In this document: piece by piece, positions 33,959 to 43,007 of the stretch
How the letters are laid out: each line of letters starts with the position of its first letter
Numbering within the stretch: position 1 is the first letter of the stretch
From: Flavobacterium resistens
GTDB taxonomy: Bacteria > Bacteroidota > Bacteroidia > Flavobacteriales > Flavobacteriaceae
Assembly: GCF_900182645.1 (NCBI RefSeq)
Contig: NZ_FXTA01000005.1
Location: 124,001 to 188,000 of the forward strand
DNA: 64,000 nt
Direction: 5' to 3'
Position numbers and translations under genes: made by a program
Notes under the pieces: model-generated
Database searches by the model: none
What the model was told of the DNA's origin: nothing
What the model saw: the letters and a program-made list of their open reading frames with translations, nothing else

Positions 33959-36136
33959 TTATTTCTCCATTTTAATATAAGCAGGATACGATTCATTACT
34001 TGGTAAAACAAATTCTTCATCAAAAGGCTGCGTTCCTGATCCATTATTGTATAATACTACACGCTTAACACCTGTTGCTGTAGTCCCTCCTTCGCTATTA
34101 ATAACATTTTGAATATTTCCTGAACCTGCAAAACGAGTGGTACACATTTTTTCGAGTTTCACATTTGAGCTGTTCGGAATTTCAAAACCATTTTTCTTGT
34201 TTACATTTCCATCGGTTCCTGTCATAACAGCATAAGATCCCATTCCTATACTATGATGTTCTTTAACAGTATTAGCGACTTTGAATGCTGCATAACCATC
34301 AACTTTTCCGTTTTGACTACTCCAGTTTGCTTGATTTGGCGCATCGTATGGTGGTTCGTTTTGAAAGAAATAAGTTCTTCCTCGTTCACCCAACCATAAC
34401 ACTTCATATTCCTGAAAATGCTCAACAAATAATCCATAAAGCGTAACATCGTTACCGGTAACAATAAGTCCGTTTTTACATCTGTCTCTTGTCCATCTTG
34501 CAGCACCGCCTTTTTGCGAACCATGATCAGCACGCCAAAGCCAAAAGTGATCTCCAACAACATTGTTGCTATTTATTTGCATCGAAGCTTGTATCTGAAT
34601 ATTTTTCGATTGAACTCCACCTACTCTACATGTAATATCAGTTAGCAGAATTGAATCTGCAGAATGATCAACCTTTGCTCCTTCATTGCCAATTCTAATT
34701 TGATAAGTTGTGCTATTGAAAGAATCCATAAGAAGACCAGCAATGATAATTCCATCTTTGTCATCAGCATAAATACATCCCCAAGTATTTTTTTCAGTAG
34801 GCTCCAATGTTACTGAAGCTATACCAGCACCTAAAAGTATTGCATCTTTTCTATTTACCTGAATTGGAGCATTCAGCGAATAATGTCCTGGCGTGAAAAA
34901 TATATTTTTACCAGCTTTCAAAGCATTATTAATATCTACATCAGTATCACCTTCTTTAGTAACATACCATTCCGTAACCAAATCCTGGATTTTACCTTTA
35001 CCTATATCTGCTGATGACCATGAAACTCCCACTCTATCTTTTTGCCAATCCGGAACAAACACTTTGTACTCGCCATCTTTATCTATAAAAAGAAAAGGTT
35101 TTTCTCTAATAATAGGTGTCGTAGGAACTGGCGAGTTCTTCTCATCTGCCTGTGGAGGATTTACACACCCTTGCCAAACCATATTATACGACCCTCCCAT
35201 AGCGCCAGAGCCAGAAGGAAAAACAGTATTTCTCGTATACCATTGTTGCTGTCCTGCCCAATTTGGCCTTGTCGTTGTATAATGTGTATCAGCAATAAAA
35301 CCACCACTGCCCCAAAAATTAGTATTTCCAATATCTGAAATATATTTTGAGGTACTTTCAATTAGCATTCTTCGTGCGCTCGTTGACTGAGAAACGGTCC
35401 AGGAAAAATCGCGCATTACTTCAACATTTTCAACAGACCGCCAAAAAGTACAAGTAGCGTTTGCGCCACCTGAAAGATGAGGTCTTGTAAATATAGCACC
35501 CAATTTCACATCTGACGGAACTCTTCCTAAACCTCCAATATGAGAATAAAAACCTAATTCAATTGCATTAGCTTCAGCCGATGACGCAGAACCTGATCCT
35601 CCAACATCATAGGTCTGACCATTAACATTCGCTTTAAAATAATAAGCCTGACGTTTTGTTGTCCACTCACCATTTGCACCACCTAAACCAATAGTAGCAA
35701 ATTGCGAATTAATTTCGTTTCGTGCTGTTTCTGCTTTTTCGTGTTTTCTGTCGTAGAAATACATGTTGTCACCAAAAATCTGATTCTCTAATGAAATTAT
35801 TATCGTTATTTCGTTACGCGTAACTTTGTAATAATTTTCATATTTATCTTGGTTTGGCTTATTATCTGTGAATGTCAATTTAGAAGTCGAGCCAACCGAA
35901 ACAAAATCCGACGCCAGGCGACTTCCTCCTCTGGTAATGATATAATTCCCGGAAGTCCCAAAAGCTGTCCACGACAATGTGATGTTGTGTTTCTTTTTAT
36001 TATACTCAATTTTGTGCTCTATTTTCTGCTCGCTTTTCCCATCAACTGAAAAGGGCGAAACGAAACTGCATAAAATCAGTATAAATATGAATCCTGCAAA
36101 TACTGAAATCGCTTTTTTACTCTTAAGAATGTTCAT
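33959..36136 (-). CDS. Large secreted right-handed beta-helix protein (carbohydrate-active-like)
   Basis: This 725-residue protein has a signal peptide or N-terminal anchor (hydrophobic to about residue 28) and a fibronectin-like segment at about 38-105 (NITLSWTAFGTSGNYIITRG). A domain with WTTKRQAYYFKANVNGQTYD follows (about 155-330). A pectate-lyase-3/GH55-like parallel beta-helix covers about 375-700 (ALKAGKNIFFTPGHYSLNAP, VVGDHFWLWRADHGSQKGG, VTLYGLFVEHFQEYEVLWLG, NEPPYDAPNQANW). I recall similar proteins in Streptomyces and Bacillus that databases sometimes call adenylyl cyclase, a name nothing in the fold supports. It probably acts on or binds a polysaccharide. Substrate and catalytic residues are not known. 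It stands alone with no SusCD partner. Confidence 0.7.
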   Translation of the reverse strand: MNILKSKKAISVFAGFIFILILCSFVSPFSVDGKSEQKIEHKIEYNKKKHNITLSWTAFGTSGNYIITRGGSRLASDFVSVGSTSKLTFTDNKPNQDKYENYYKVTRNEITIIISLENQIFGDNMYFYDRKHEKAETARNEINSQFATIGLGGANGEWTTKRQAYYFKANVNGQTYDVGGSGSASSAEANAIELGFYSHIGGLGRVPSDVKLGAIFTRPHLSGGANATCTFWRSVENVEVMRDFSWTVSQSTSARRMLIESTSKYISDIGNTNFWGSGGFIADTHYTTTRPNWAGQQQWYTRNTVFPSGSGAMGGSYNMVWQGCVNPPQADEKNSPVPTTPIIREKPFLFIDKDGEYKVFVPDWQKDRVGVSWSSADIGKGKIQDLVTEWYVTKEGDTDVDINNALKAGKNIFFTPGHYSLNAPIQVNRKDAILLGAGIASVTLEPTEKNTWGCIYADDKDGIIIAGLLMDSFNSTTYQIRIGNEGAKVDHSADSILLTDITCRVGGVQSKNIQIQASMQINSNNVVGDHFWLWRADHGSQKGGAARWTRDRCKNGLIVTGNDVTLYGLFVEHFQEYEVLWLGERGRTYFFQNEPPYDAPNQANWSSQNGKVDGYAAFKVANTVKEHHSIGMGSYAVMTGTDGNVNKKNGFEIPNSSNVKLEKMCTTRFAGSGNIQNVINSEGGTTATGVKRVVLYNNGSGTQPFDEEFVLPSNESYPAYIKMEK

Positions 36137-36634
36137 TTTTGTGGTTTAATAGTTTGTAATAATAGTAGTTTTTAAAGAATCCAAAATAGCGATAATCTTT
36201 AACCTGAAAGTCCATTTTTACTCTCATTTTTCTTATCAAAAACTATACAAAGTCAACGTTTCTTGGCACAAATAAACCCTTTACAATATTTTCATTCGTT
36301 TCCGAAGGATTTTGTTAGCCAACAAAAATTAGAAAATGAATAATCTAAATGATGAATGCTTCATATAATAGAAAAACCACTTTCAATTTATGTCAACATT
36401 TAAATTTTAAAATGAGATCGTTTCTCGAAGGCAAAATTAGATTCCTAACTTTTTAAAGCAATAGTATCAACTAAATTGATCAAAATTAAATTGACAATTC
36501 TATTTATAACTAAAAATAATTTGTTCCGAAGACCTATGAAACCACGAATAAACAACGTTTCTTAAATGTTAACAAAATAGATTTTCAAAAACCATAAATA
36601 ATTGTATTTTTACGGTTCAAAATTCAGAAAATAA
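36137..36634. other. A/T-rich divergent intergenic region upstream of parA
   Basis: This gap of 498 bases lies between the beta-helix gene and parA. I found no ParB-binding (parS) palindrome, no DnaA-box cluster and no frame longer than about ten codons. A TATTTTTA at 36605-36612 is the closest to a -7 element for parA. Confidence 0.5.
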
Positions 36635-37402
36635 ATGGGCAAAATCATTGCTATTGCTAATCAAAAAGGAGGCGTTGGAAAGACTACTACATCAGTAAAT
36701 CTTGCTGCCTCATTAGGTGTTTTAGAGAAAAAAGTATTATTGATCGACGCTGATCCTCAGGCCAATGCAACATCTGGCCTTGGAATTGACGTAGAAACAG
36801 TTGAAGTTGGAACATACCAAATTCTTGAACATACTGTAACGCCAAAAGAAGCCATTTTAAAATGTACAGCTCCAAATGTTGACGTGATACCTGCTCACAT
36901 CGACCTTGTTGCTATCGAAATTGAATTGGTTGACAAAGAAAACCGTGAGTATATGCTTAAAAAAGCATTAGAAGAAGCAAAACAAGAATATGATTATATC
37001 ATTATTGATTGCGCACCTTCTCTAGGTTTGTTAACCTTAAATGCTTTAACAGCTGCAGATTCTGTGGTTATTCCTATTCAGTGTGAGTATTTTGCACTTG
37101 AAGGATTAGGAAAACTATTGAATACTATTAAAAGTATTCAAAAAATACACAACCCAGATCTTGATATTGAAGGATTATTGCTAACCATGTATGATTCTAG
37201 ATTACGTTTATCAAATCAGGTTGTTGAAGAGGTTCAAAAGCACTTTAACGATATGGTTTTTGAAACTGTTATTCAACGAAATGTAAAATTAAGCGAGGCA
37301 CCAAGTTTTGGAGAAAGCATCATTAATTATGACGCAACAAGCAAAGGTGCAGTGAATTATATTCACTTAGCTCAAGAAATAATAAAGAAAAACAGCAAAT
37401 AG
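36635..37402 (+). CDS. parA: ParA-type chromosome-partition ATPase
   Basis: This 255-residue protein starts MGKIIAIANQKGGVGKTTTS, with the deviant Walker A KGGVGKTT at residues 11-18. Walker A' is VLLIDADPQANATSG and Walker B is YIIIDCAPSLGLLTLNAL. It lacks the N-terminal HTH of plasmid ParA proteins, as is normal for chromosomal Soj. It binds DNA in the ATP form and moves ParB-parS complexes to segregate the origin. parB follows 5 bases later. Confidence 0.95.
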   Translation: MGKIIAIANQKGGVGKTTTSVNLAASLGVLEKKVLLIDADPQANATSGLGIDVETVEVGTYQILEHTVTPKEAILKCTAPNVDVIPAHIDLVAIEIELVDKENREYMLKKALEEAKQEYDYIIIDCAPSLGLLTLNALTAADSVVIPIQCEYFALEGLGKLLNTIKSIQKIHNPDLDIEGLLLTMYDSRLRLSNQVVEEVQKHFNDMVFETVIQRNVKLSEAPSFGESIINYDATSKGAVNYIHLAQEIIKKNSK

Positions 37403-37407
37403 TTTTT

Positions 37408-38310
37408 ATGACAAAAGCAATTAAAAAACAAGCCTTAGGTAGAGGATTATCAGCATTATTAAAAGATCCGGAAAACGACATTAAATCAGTAGACGATAAA
37501 AATGCTGATAAAGTTGTTGGAAATATCATTGAGCTTGAAATAAGTGCTATCGAAATAAATCCGTTTCAGCCTAGAAGCAATTTTAACGAAGAATCATTAC
37601 GCGAATTAGCCACTTCTATTAAAGAACTTGGTGTAATTCAACCTATTACTGTTCGAAAATTAGAATTCAACAAATATCAGCTAATTTCCGGAGAGCGCCG
37701 TTTGCGTGCTTCAACATTAGTGGGATTAACTCATGTTCCTGCATATATTCGTATTGCTAATGACAATGAATCATTAGTAATGGCGTTAGTAGAAAATATT
37801 CAGCGTCATGATTTAGATCCAATTGAGATTGCGCTTTCATATCAGCGTTTGATTGACGAAATTCAATTGACACAAGAGCAAATGAGTGAGCGCGTTGGAA
37901 AAAAACGTTCTACAATTGCCAACTATTTACGCCTTTTAAAATTAGATCCGATTATCCAAACTGGAATTCGTGACGGTTTTATTAGTATGGGACATGGTCG
38001 TGCAATCATCAATATTGAAGATTTAGATGTTCAGACTGATATTTATCAAAAAATTGTAAGCCAAAATTTATCTGTACGCGAAACTGAGGCTTTAGTTAAA
38101 AATTATCACGAAGGCCAACAGCCAAAAGCAGAAGGAAAGCCAAAAGCGGAATCTTCTTTTGTGGTTAGAGAAACTCAAAAAAACACCTTCAACGATTATT
38201 TTGGCTCAAAAGTTGATATTAAAGTGGCTGGCAATGGAAAAGGAAAAATTACAATTCCATTTAATTCTGAAGCCGACTTTAACAGGATTATAAAATTAAT
38301 TAATGGATAG
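37408..38310 (+). CDS. parB: ParB/Spo0J chromosome-partition protein (CTPase)
   Basis: The protein has 300 residues. The N-terminus GRGLSALLKD is the ParA-contact motif. The ParB domain follows with INPFQPRSNFNEE and ISGERRLRAS (the CTP-binding GERRxRA motif). The HTH region is LTQEQMSERVGKKRSTIANY with LRLLKLD after it, and a C-terminal dimerisation domain closes the protein. It loads on parS sites near the origin and spreads as a clamp. No parS-like site was seen in this window. Its TAG stop shares one base with the GTG start of the next gene. Confidence 0.95.
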   Translation: MTKAIKKQALGRGLSALLKDPENDIKSVDDKNADKVVGNIIELEISAIEINPFQPRSNFNEESLRELATSIKELGVIQPITVRKLEFNKYQLISGERRLRASTLVGLTHVPAYIRIANDNESLVMALVENIQRHDLDPIEIALSYQRLIDEIQLTQEQMSERVGKKRSTIANYLRLLKLDPIIQTGIRDGFISMGHGRAIINIEDLDVQTDIYQKIVSQNLSVRETEALVKNYHEGQQPKAEGKPKAESSFVVRETQKNTFNDYFGSKVDIKVAGNGKGKITIPFNSEADFNRIIKLING

Positions 38311-38873
38311 TGAATAAGATTGTCCCCATAAGTTTATTGTTCTTTCTCATAGGAACCGCTTCTATTTTTGCCCAAGCAAAATCAGATGCGGTTTTAGTCG
38401 CTAAAGACACTACTAAACTTCAAGAAATAGACCCACTTACACCAGCAAAAGCTGCATTTTACTCTGCAATTTTACCCGGATTAGGTCAAGCATACAACAA
38501 AAAATACTGGAAAATTCCCCTCGTTTACGGAGCAATTGGAACCAGCCTTTATTTCTACATTGACAACAACAAAAAATACCATGATTATCGTGATGCCTAC
38601 AAGCGCAGACTAGAAGGCTACAACGATGATAACTATCAGTTTTTAGATGACAGCCGACTTATTGCCGGCCAGAAATTCTATCAAAGAAACAGAGATTTAT
38701 CCGCATTGTTTGTTGTTGGCTTTTATGTTCTAAACATAATAGATGCAAATGTAGATGCAGCTTTGATTCAATTTAATGTAAACGAAAGATTATCAATGCG
38801 TCCAGAAATTTATCCCAACGATGTAACATTCAGACCAAACGTTGGACTAACTTTTAATTACACTTTTAAATAG
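38310..38873 (+). CDS. DUF5683 family membrane protein
   Basis: This 187-residue protein is read from GTG at 38310, which overlaps the parB stop by one base. The resulting N-terminus MNKIVPISLLFFLIGTASIFAQ is a good signal peptide, and no ATG offers a better start. The body carries the DUF5683 signature AKAAFYSAILPGLGQAYNKK and WKIPLVYGAIGTSLYFYI, then a loop region and a second hydrophobic segment. The C-terminus ends in Phe-Lys strands. It is probably an envelope protein, of unknown function. Its place between parB and dapB is common in Flavobacteriia. Confidence 0.85.
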   Translation: MNKIVPISLLFFLIGTASIFAQAKSDAVLVAKDTTKLQEIDPLTPAKAAFYSAILPGLGQAYNKKYWKIPLVYGAIGTSLYFYIDNNKKYHDYRDAYKRRLEGYNDDNYQFLDDSRLIAGQKFYQRNRDLSALFVVGFYVLNIIDANVDAALIQFNVNERLSMRPEIYPNDVTFRPNVGLTFNYTFK

Positions 38874-38910
38874 TGAAAACACTGTTTAAAATTCAAAAAA
38901 CACACACAAA

Positions 38911-39612
38911 ATGAAAATTGCGCTTTTAGGATATGGCAAAATGGGTAAAGTAATCGAAAGAATTGCTTTAGAAAGAGGCCACGAAATTGTTTTAAAGAAA
39001 GACGAATTTAACACATACGAAGGACTTTCAACTGCTGATGTCGCTATTGATTTCAGTGTTCCAACCGCTGCTGTTGATAATATCTCAAATTGCTTTCATG
39101 CTAATGTTCCTGTAGTTTCCGGAACAACGGGATGGTTAGAACATTATGACGAAATGATTGCGCTTTGCAATGAGAAAAAAGGAGGTTTCATATCTAGCTC
39201 AAATTTTAGTCTTGGAGTAAATATTTTCTTTGGATTGAATGAATACTTAGCGAAAATCATGAACCAATTTGATTCTTATAAAGTTTCAATGGAAGAAATT
39301 CACCATATTCATAAACTTGATGCCCCAAGCGGAACTGCAATTTCTCTAGCTAAAGGCGTTATTGAAAACAGCAATTATTCTGAGTGGACTTTAGACGACG
39401 CTAAAAACAATCAAATTCACATCGAAGCTAAAAGAATTGGCGAAGTTCCTGGTACTCATATCGTAAATTACGATTCAGCTATTGATAGCATTGAAATCAA
39501 ACATACCGCTCACAATCGTGAAGGTTTTGCTCTTGGAGCCGTTATTGCTGCTGAATGGTTAGCAGGAAAAACAGGTATCTATACCATGAAAGACGTATTA
39601 AATCTAAACTAA
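38911..39612 (+). CDS. dapB: 4-Hydroxy-tetrahydrodipicolinate reductase
   Basis: This 233-residue cytoplasmic enzyme reduces the product of DapA to tetrahydrodipicolinate, a step toward lysine and diaminopimelate for peptidoglycan. The N-terminal nucleotide-binding GYGKMGKVIERIA and VVSGTTGWLEH are seen. The substrate motif is EIHHIHKLDAPSGTAISLAKG, with the catalytic His and Lys. The protein is shorter than the 270-residue E. coli enzyme, as is usual for the Bacteroidota short form. It is fourth in the parA run. Confidence 0.93.
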   Translation: MKIALLGYGKMGKVIERIALERGHEIVLKKDEFNTYEGLSTADVAIDFSVPTAAVDNISNCFHANVPVVSGTTGWLEHYDEMIALCNEKKGGFISSSNFSLGVNIFFGLNEYLAKIMNQFDSYKVSMEEIHHIHKLDAPSGTAISLAKGVIENSNYSEWTLDDAKNNQIHIEAKRIGEVPGTHIVNYDSAIDSIEIKHTAHNREGFALGAVIAAEWLAGKTGIYTMKDVLNLN

Positions 39613-39675
39613 AATTGATTTAAAGTTTAAGATTTCAAATTCGACAATCTTAAACTTCAAACTTTAAACAAAAAT
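39613..39675. repeat. Short inverted repeat between dapB and lepB
   Basis: TTTAAAGTTTAAGATTT and the complementary AATCTTAAACTTCAAACTTTAAA form an imperfect long stem. It resembles the other TTTCAAG-type intergenic hairpins. Confidence 0.5.
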
Positions 39676-39678
39676 ATT

Positions 39679-41235
39679 ATGACACTATATCTTTGGTTTG
39701 TATTTTTCCTTGCTGTTCAGGTTATTCATTTTATCGGAACATGGAAATTGTATCAGGCAGCTGGAAGAAAAAGCTGGGAAGCTGCAATTCCGGTTTACAA
39801 CTCAATTGTTTTAATGAAAATAATAAGCCGTCCAACGTGGTGGACCTTGTTGCTTTTTATTCCAATCATCAACCTAATTATGTTTCCGGTTGTATGGGTT
39901 GAAACCTTGAGAACTTTTGGAAAAAGATCAACTTTAGATACTATTTTGGGAATTTTTACATTAGGTTTTTATATCTATTACGTTAACTACACTCAAAAAC
40001 TAGAATACCGTGCAGACCGCGATTTAACTCCAAAAACTAAAACTGCAGACACTGTAAGTTCATTGCTTTTTGCCATAATCGTAGCAACATTAGTGCACAC
40101 TTATGTAGTACAGCCGTACACAATTCCCACATCATCTCTTGAAAAATCATTATTGATTGGAGACTTTTTATTTGTCAGTAAATTAAATTATGGACCAAGA
40201 GTTCCTATGACAACAGTTGCTTTACCGATGGTTCATGATTCGATTCCATTAACAAAAAGCAAATCATATCTAAAATGGCCACAATTGCCATATTACAGAT
40301 TACCAGCATTTGAAAAAATAAAACGAACCGATATTGTCGTTTTCAACTGGCCTGCTGATACTGTACATTATTTTTATGAGCGAAAAGGTCAGCCAGGCGT
40401 TATAAAACCTATCGATAAAAGATCAAATTACGTAAAAAGATGTGTTGGTATTCCCGGAGACAGTTTATCAATTAAAGATGGCTATGTATTCATCAATGGC
40501 AAGAAATTAATTCTTCCTGAAAGAGCTAAACCACAATATTCTTATACAATAGCATTTGACGGAAAAACTCCTGTTGATTTACAATCTTTAGTAAAAGAAT
40601 TAGACATCACTGATGGTGGTTATTTTAAAAATGAAGAAAAAAGAGATACTCTTGTTTTAGGCGCATTAACAGAAGCTGGCGCTGAAAGATTTAGAAATAC
40701 TCCCGGCGTTACTGCAGTAATCAGAAAAATTGACAAAGGAAACGATAATGCTATTTATCCGCATATTAATAAAGGAAGCCAAGATAATATGGGGCCAATT
40801 TATATTCCTGAAGCTGGAAAAACAGTAGCCTTGACAAATGAATCTTTGCCATATTACAAAGATATTATCACCAATTACGAAGGGAATACATTAGAATTAA
40901 GAGATTCAAAGTTTTTCATCAATGGAAAACCAACAACTACTTATACCTTCAAACAAAACTACTATTGGATGATGGGAGACAACCGTCACAATTCTGAAGA
41001 TAGCCGTTATTGGGGATATGTTCCGGAAAACCACATTGTTGGAAAACCTGTTTTCATCTGGTTAAGCTGGGATACAAACGGAAAAGGCATCAACAAAATT
41101 CGTTGGAGCCGCGTTTTCACAACTGTTGATGGTGAAGGACAGCCTCAATCCTATTTCAAATATTTCTTAATTCTTCTTGCTCTTTACTTCGTTGGAGAAT
41201 TCTTTTGGAGAAAGAAAAAAGAAAACAAAGCATAA
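39679..41235 (+). CDS. lepB: Signal peptidase I (large Bacteroidota form)
   Basis: This 518-residue membrane protein has two to three N-terminal helices (residues 1-100, DUF5684-like) and a further helix at about 125-145 before the protease. The catalytic Ser153 lies in PYTIPTSSLEKSL, and the general-base Lys253 is in YVKRCVGIPGD. The C-terminal box is MMGDNRHNSEDSRYWGYVPE (432-451). About 160 residues separate the Lys box and the C-terminal box, much longer than in E. coli LepB, which is typical of the Bacteroidota enzyme. A final hydrophobic helix (about 490-510) anchors the tail. It cleaves Sec and Tat signal peptides at the outer face of the inner membrane. Confidence 0.93.
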   Translation: MTLYLWFVFFLAVQVIHFIGTWKLYQAAGRKSWEAAIPVYNSIVLMKIISRPTWWTLLLFIPIINLIMFPVVWVETLRTFGKRSTLDTILGIFTLGFYIYYVNYTQKLEYRADRDLTPKTKTADTVSSLLFAIIVATLVHTYVVQPYTIPTSSLEKSLLIGDFLFVSKLNYGPRVPMTTVALPMVHDSIPLTKSKSYLKWPQLPYYRLPAFEKIKRTDIVVFNWPADTVHYFYERKGQPGVIKPIDKRSNYVKRCVGIPGDSLSIKDGYVFINGKKLILPERAKPQYSYTIAFDGKTPVDLQSLVKELDITDGGYFKNEEKRDTLVLGALTEAGAERFRNTPGVTAVIRKIDKGNDNAIYPHINKGSQDNMGPIYIPEAGKTVALTNESLPYYKDIITNYEGNTLELRDSKFFINGKPTTTYTFKQNYYWMMGDNRHNSEDSRYWGYVPENHIVGKPVFIWLSWDTNGKGINKIRWSRVFTTVDGEGQPQSYFKYFLILLALYFVGEFFWRKKKENKA

Positions 41236-41254
41236 ATTAAAATAAGTTATTTTT

Positions 41255-41312
41255 GTTTCAGGTTTCAAGTTTCAGGTTCAAACAAACTTGAAACCTGAAA
41301 CCTGAAACTTTT
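41255..41312. repeat. GTTTCAGG/CCTGAAAC intergenic hairpin
   Basis: GTTTCAGGTTTCAAGTTTC and its complement around AAACAAACTTG form a long stem between lepB and wbqC. It is the same repeat type as at 32169-32340. Confidence 0.65.
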
Positions 41313-41326
41313 AAAGAAAATACAAA

Positions 41327-41941
41327 ATGAATTCCTTATTACTTCCTACTTATTTCCCTTCCATCAGTCACTTTGCTGTAATGGCTCAATCTGAGACGAT
41401 TACTTTTGAAATGGAAGATAATTTTCAGAAGCAGACTAATAGAAACAGAACTTATATTTATAGTCCAAACGGGATTCAGTTATTAAATATTCCTGTAAAA
41501 CATTCAAAATCGGCTCACCAAAAAACAAAAGATGTGTTGATAGAAAATGAATTTGACTGGCAAAAACAGCATTTCAAATCTTTAGAAGCTGCTTACAGAA
41601 GCTCTCCGTTTTTTGAATTTTTTGAAGATGACATTACTCCTATTTTCGAAAAAAAGCACACTTTTTTAATGGATCTAAATTTAGAAGTTTTAGATATCGT
41701 TACAAAATGCCTCAGAATGAAACTAGAATTTGGAAAAACTTCCGAATACTTTCATGAAGTGGAAAATATTTCGGATTTCAGATATTTGGCAAACGGCAAA
41801 AAAGATGCTAATTCATTCGAAAAATACACTCAGGTTTTTGATGATAAACATGGATTTATCAATAATTTAAGCGTGTTGGATTTGCTTTTTAATGAAGGTA
41901 AGTTTGCGATGGAGTATTTAAAAACTCAAAAAATAATCTAA
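41327..41941 (+). CDS. WbqC family protein
   Basis: This 204-residue protein has the WbqC family pattern: an N-terminal LLLPTYFPSISHFAVMAQS, then KQTNRNRTYIYSPNGIQLLN, IPVKHSKSAHQKTKDVLIEN, and WQKQHFKSLEAAYRSSPFFE. The family is associated with polysaccharide biosynthesis clusters but has no firmly known reaction. It is last in the parA-dapB-lepB run and its stop overlaps the stop of the convergent phosphatase-family gene by 3 bases. Confidence 0.9.
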   Translation: MNSLLLPTYFPSISHFAVMAQSETITFEMEDNFQKQTNRNRTYIYSPNGIQLLNIPVKHSKSAHQKTKDVLIENEFDWQKQHFKSLEAAYRSSPFFEFFEDDITPIFEKKHTFLMDLNLEVLDIVTKCLRMKLEFGKTSEYFHEVENISDFRYLANGKKDANSFEKYTQVFDDKHGFINNLSVLDLLFNEGKFAMEYLKTQKII

Positions 41942-42990
41942 AACTGATCTATCGAAAGCCTGGCCATTATTGGATAATGATCTGAATTTTCAAAATCAGA
42001 AAAACTTTCGAACTGTTTTACTTTCATTTTAGTATCGGTAAAAATATAGTCAATTCGTGCAGGATAATATTTAAACTTATATGTTGCTCCAAAGCCTTCT
42101 CCGGCCTCTTCAAAAGTATCTTTAAGTTTTCCTTTAATATTTCGGTAAACGTATGAAAACGGACTATTATTCATGTCGCCGCAAATAATAATTGGGTATT
42201 TACACTTTTTTATGTGCTCCTTAAAGATTTCAGCTTGTTCTTGCTGCTGCGTAAATCCTTTACTGATTCTAGCATAAATGCGCTGTGATTTCTTCTGATT
42301 TACATTGTCAATATTATCCGAGATATCACTTACGTCTGGAGATATTTTAATAGACTGCAAGTGCATATTATAAACACGGATAATGTCTTTTCCGCGTTTA
42401 ATATCTGCATAAACCACATTATTATCAGATTTAGGAAAAACAATATTCCCTTCATCAATAATTGGAAACTTTGAAAAAATAGCTTGACCTGTTTTGATCT
42501 GATTTCCATCGATAAAAATATAACGATGCGGATATACTTTTAAATCCAAATGTGCTGAATTAGAATATTCCTGAATACACAAAATATCAGGATCTTTATC
42601 ATCTATAAAAGTTTTAATATTCTCAGGTATATCGTCACGATCGAGCCATTTAAAAACATTAAATAAACGGACATTATAACTCATAACCGAAAAATCTCTT
42701 TCATCTTTTACATATTCTTTTGCCGAAAATTTATAGAATTTACTAATGAATGTAATTCCCATCAACAAAACCAAACCAGACAAAATAAGGCGCTTTTTAA
42801 ACTGAATTGCCCAATAAACAAAGAAAAGTCCATTGGCAACAAAAAAAGCTGGCATAAACAGCGTTAGCACCGATAAAAGCGGAAAGCTCTTAGGTGCTAA
42901 AAATGGTAAAACATAGACGCTAAATGTAAGAACAGTCAGCACTATATTCAGAAAGAACATTATTTTGTTAAACCACGAAAGGTTTTTCAT
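41938..42990 (-). CDS. Membrane-anchored endonuclease/exonuclease/phosphatase family protein
   Basis: This 350-residue protein has three N-terminal hydrophobic segments (about 10-85). A catalytic domain of the EEP superfamily follows: FSVMSYNVRLFNV, then DILCIQEYSNS (metal-binding Glu), IIICGDMNNSPFSYV and the terminal RIDYIFTD and SDHYPIMARL (catalytic Asp-His). All the metal and catalytic motifs are present. Substrates in this family range from nucleic acids to phosphoinositides. The membrane anchor suggests an outward-facing lipid or phosphodiester substrate, which is inference. It is last in the mutL-rhomboid run. Confidence 0.88.
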   Translation of the reverse strand: MKNLSWFNKIMFFLNIVLTVLTFSVYVLPFLAPKSFPLLSVLTLFMPAFFVANGLFFVYWAIQFKKRLILSGLVLLMGITFISKFYKFSAKEYVKDERDFSVMSYNVRLFNVFKWLDRDDIPENIKTFIDDKDPDILCIQEYSNSAHLDLKVYPHRYIFIDGNQIKTGQAIFSKFPIIDEGNIVFPKSDNNVVYADIKRGKDIIRVYNMHLQSIKISPDVSDISDNIDNVNQKKSQRIYARISKGFTQQQEQAEIFKEHIKKCKYPIIICGDMNNSPFSYVYRNIKGKLKDTFEEAGEGFGATYKFKYYPARIDYIFTDTKMKVKQFESFSDFENSDHYPIMARLSIDQF

Positions 42991-43007
42991 ATTATTTGCT
43001 AAAAGGA

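Noticed and set aside
35042..35338. Plus-strand frames inside the beta-helix gene
   Set aside because: Frames at 34893, 35042 and 35849 are shadows of the long minus-strand gene, with odd Lys/Arg/Ile-rich composition.
36137..36634. Possible replication origin or parS near parAB
   Set aside because: No parS-like palindrome, DnaA-box cluster or dnaA/dnaN gene was found; recF and parAB are not origin markers in Bacteroidota.
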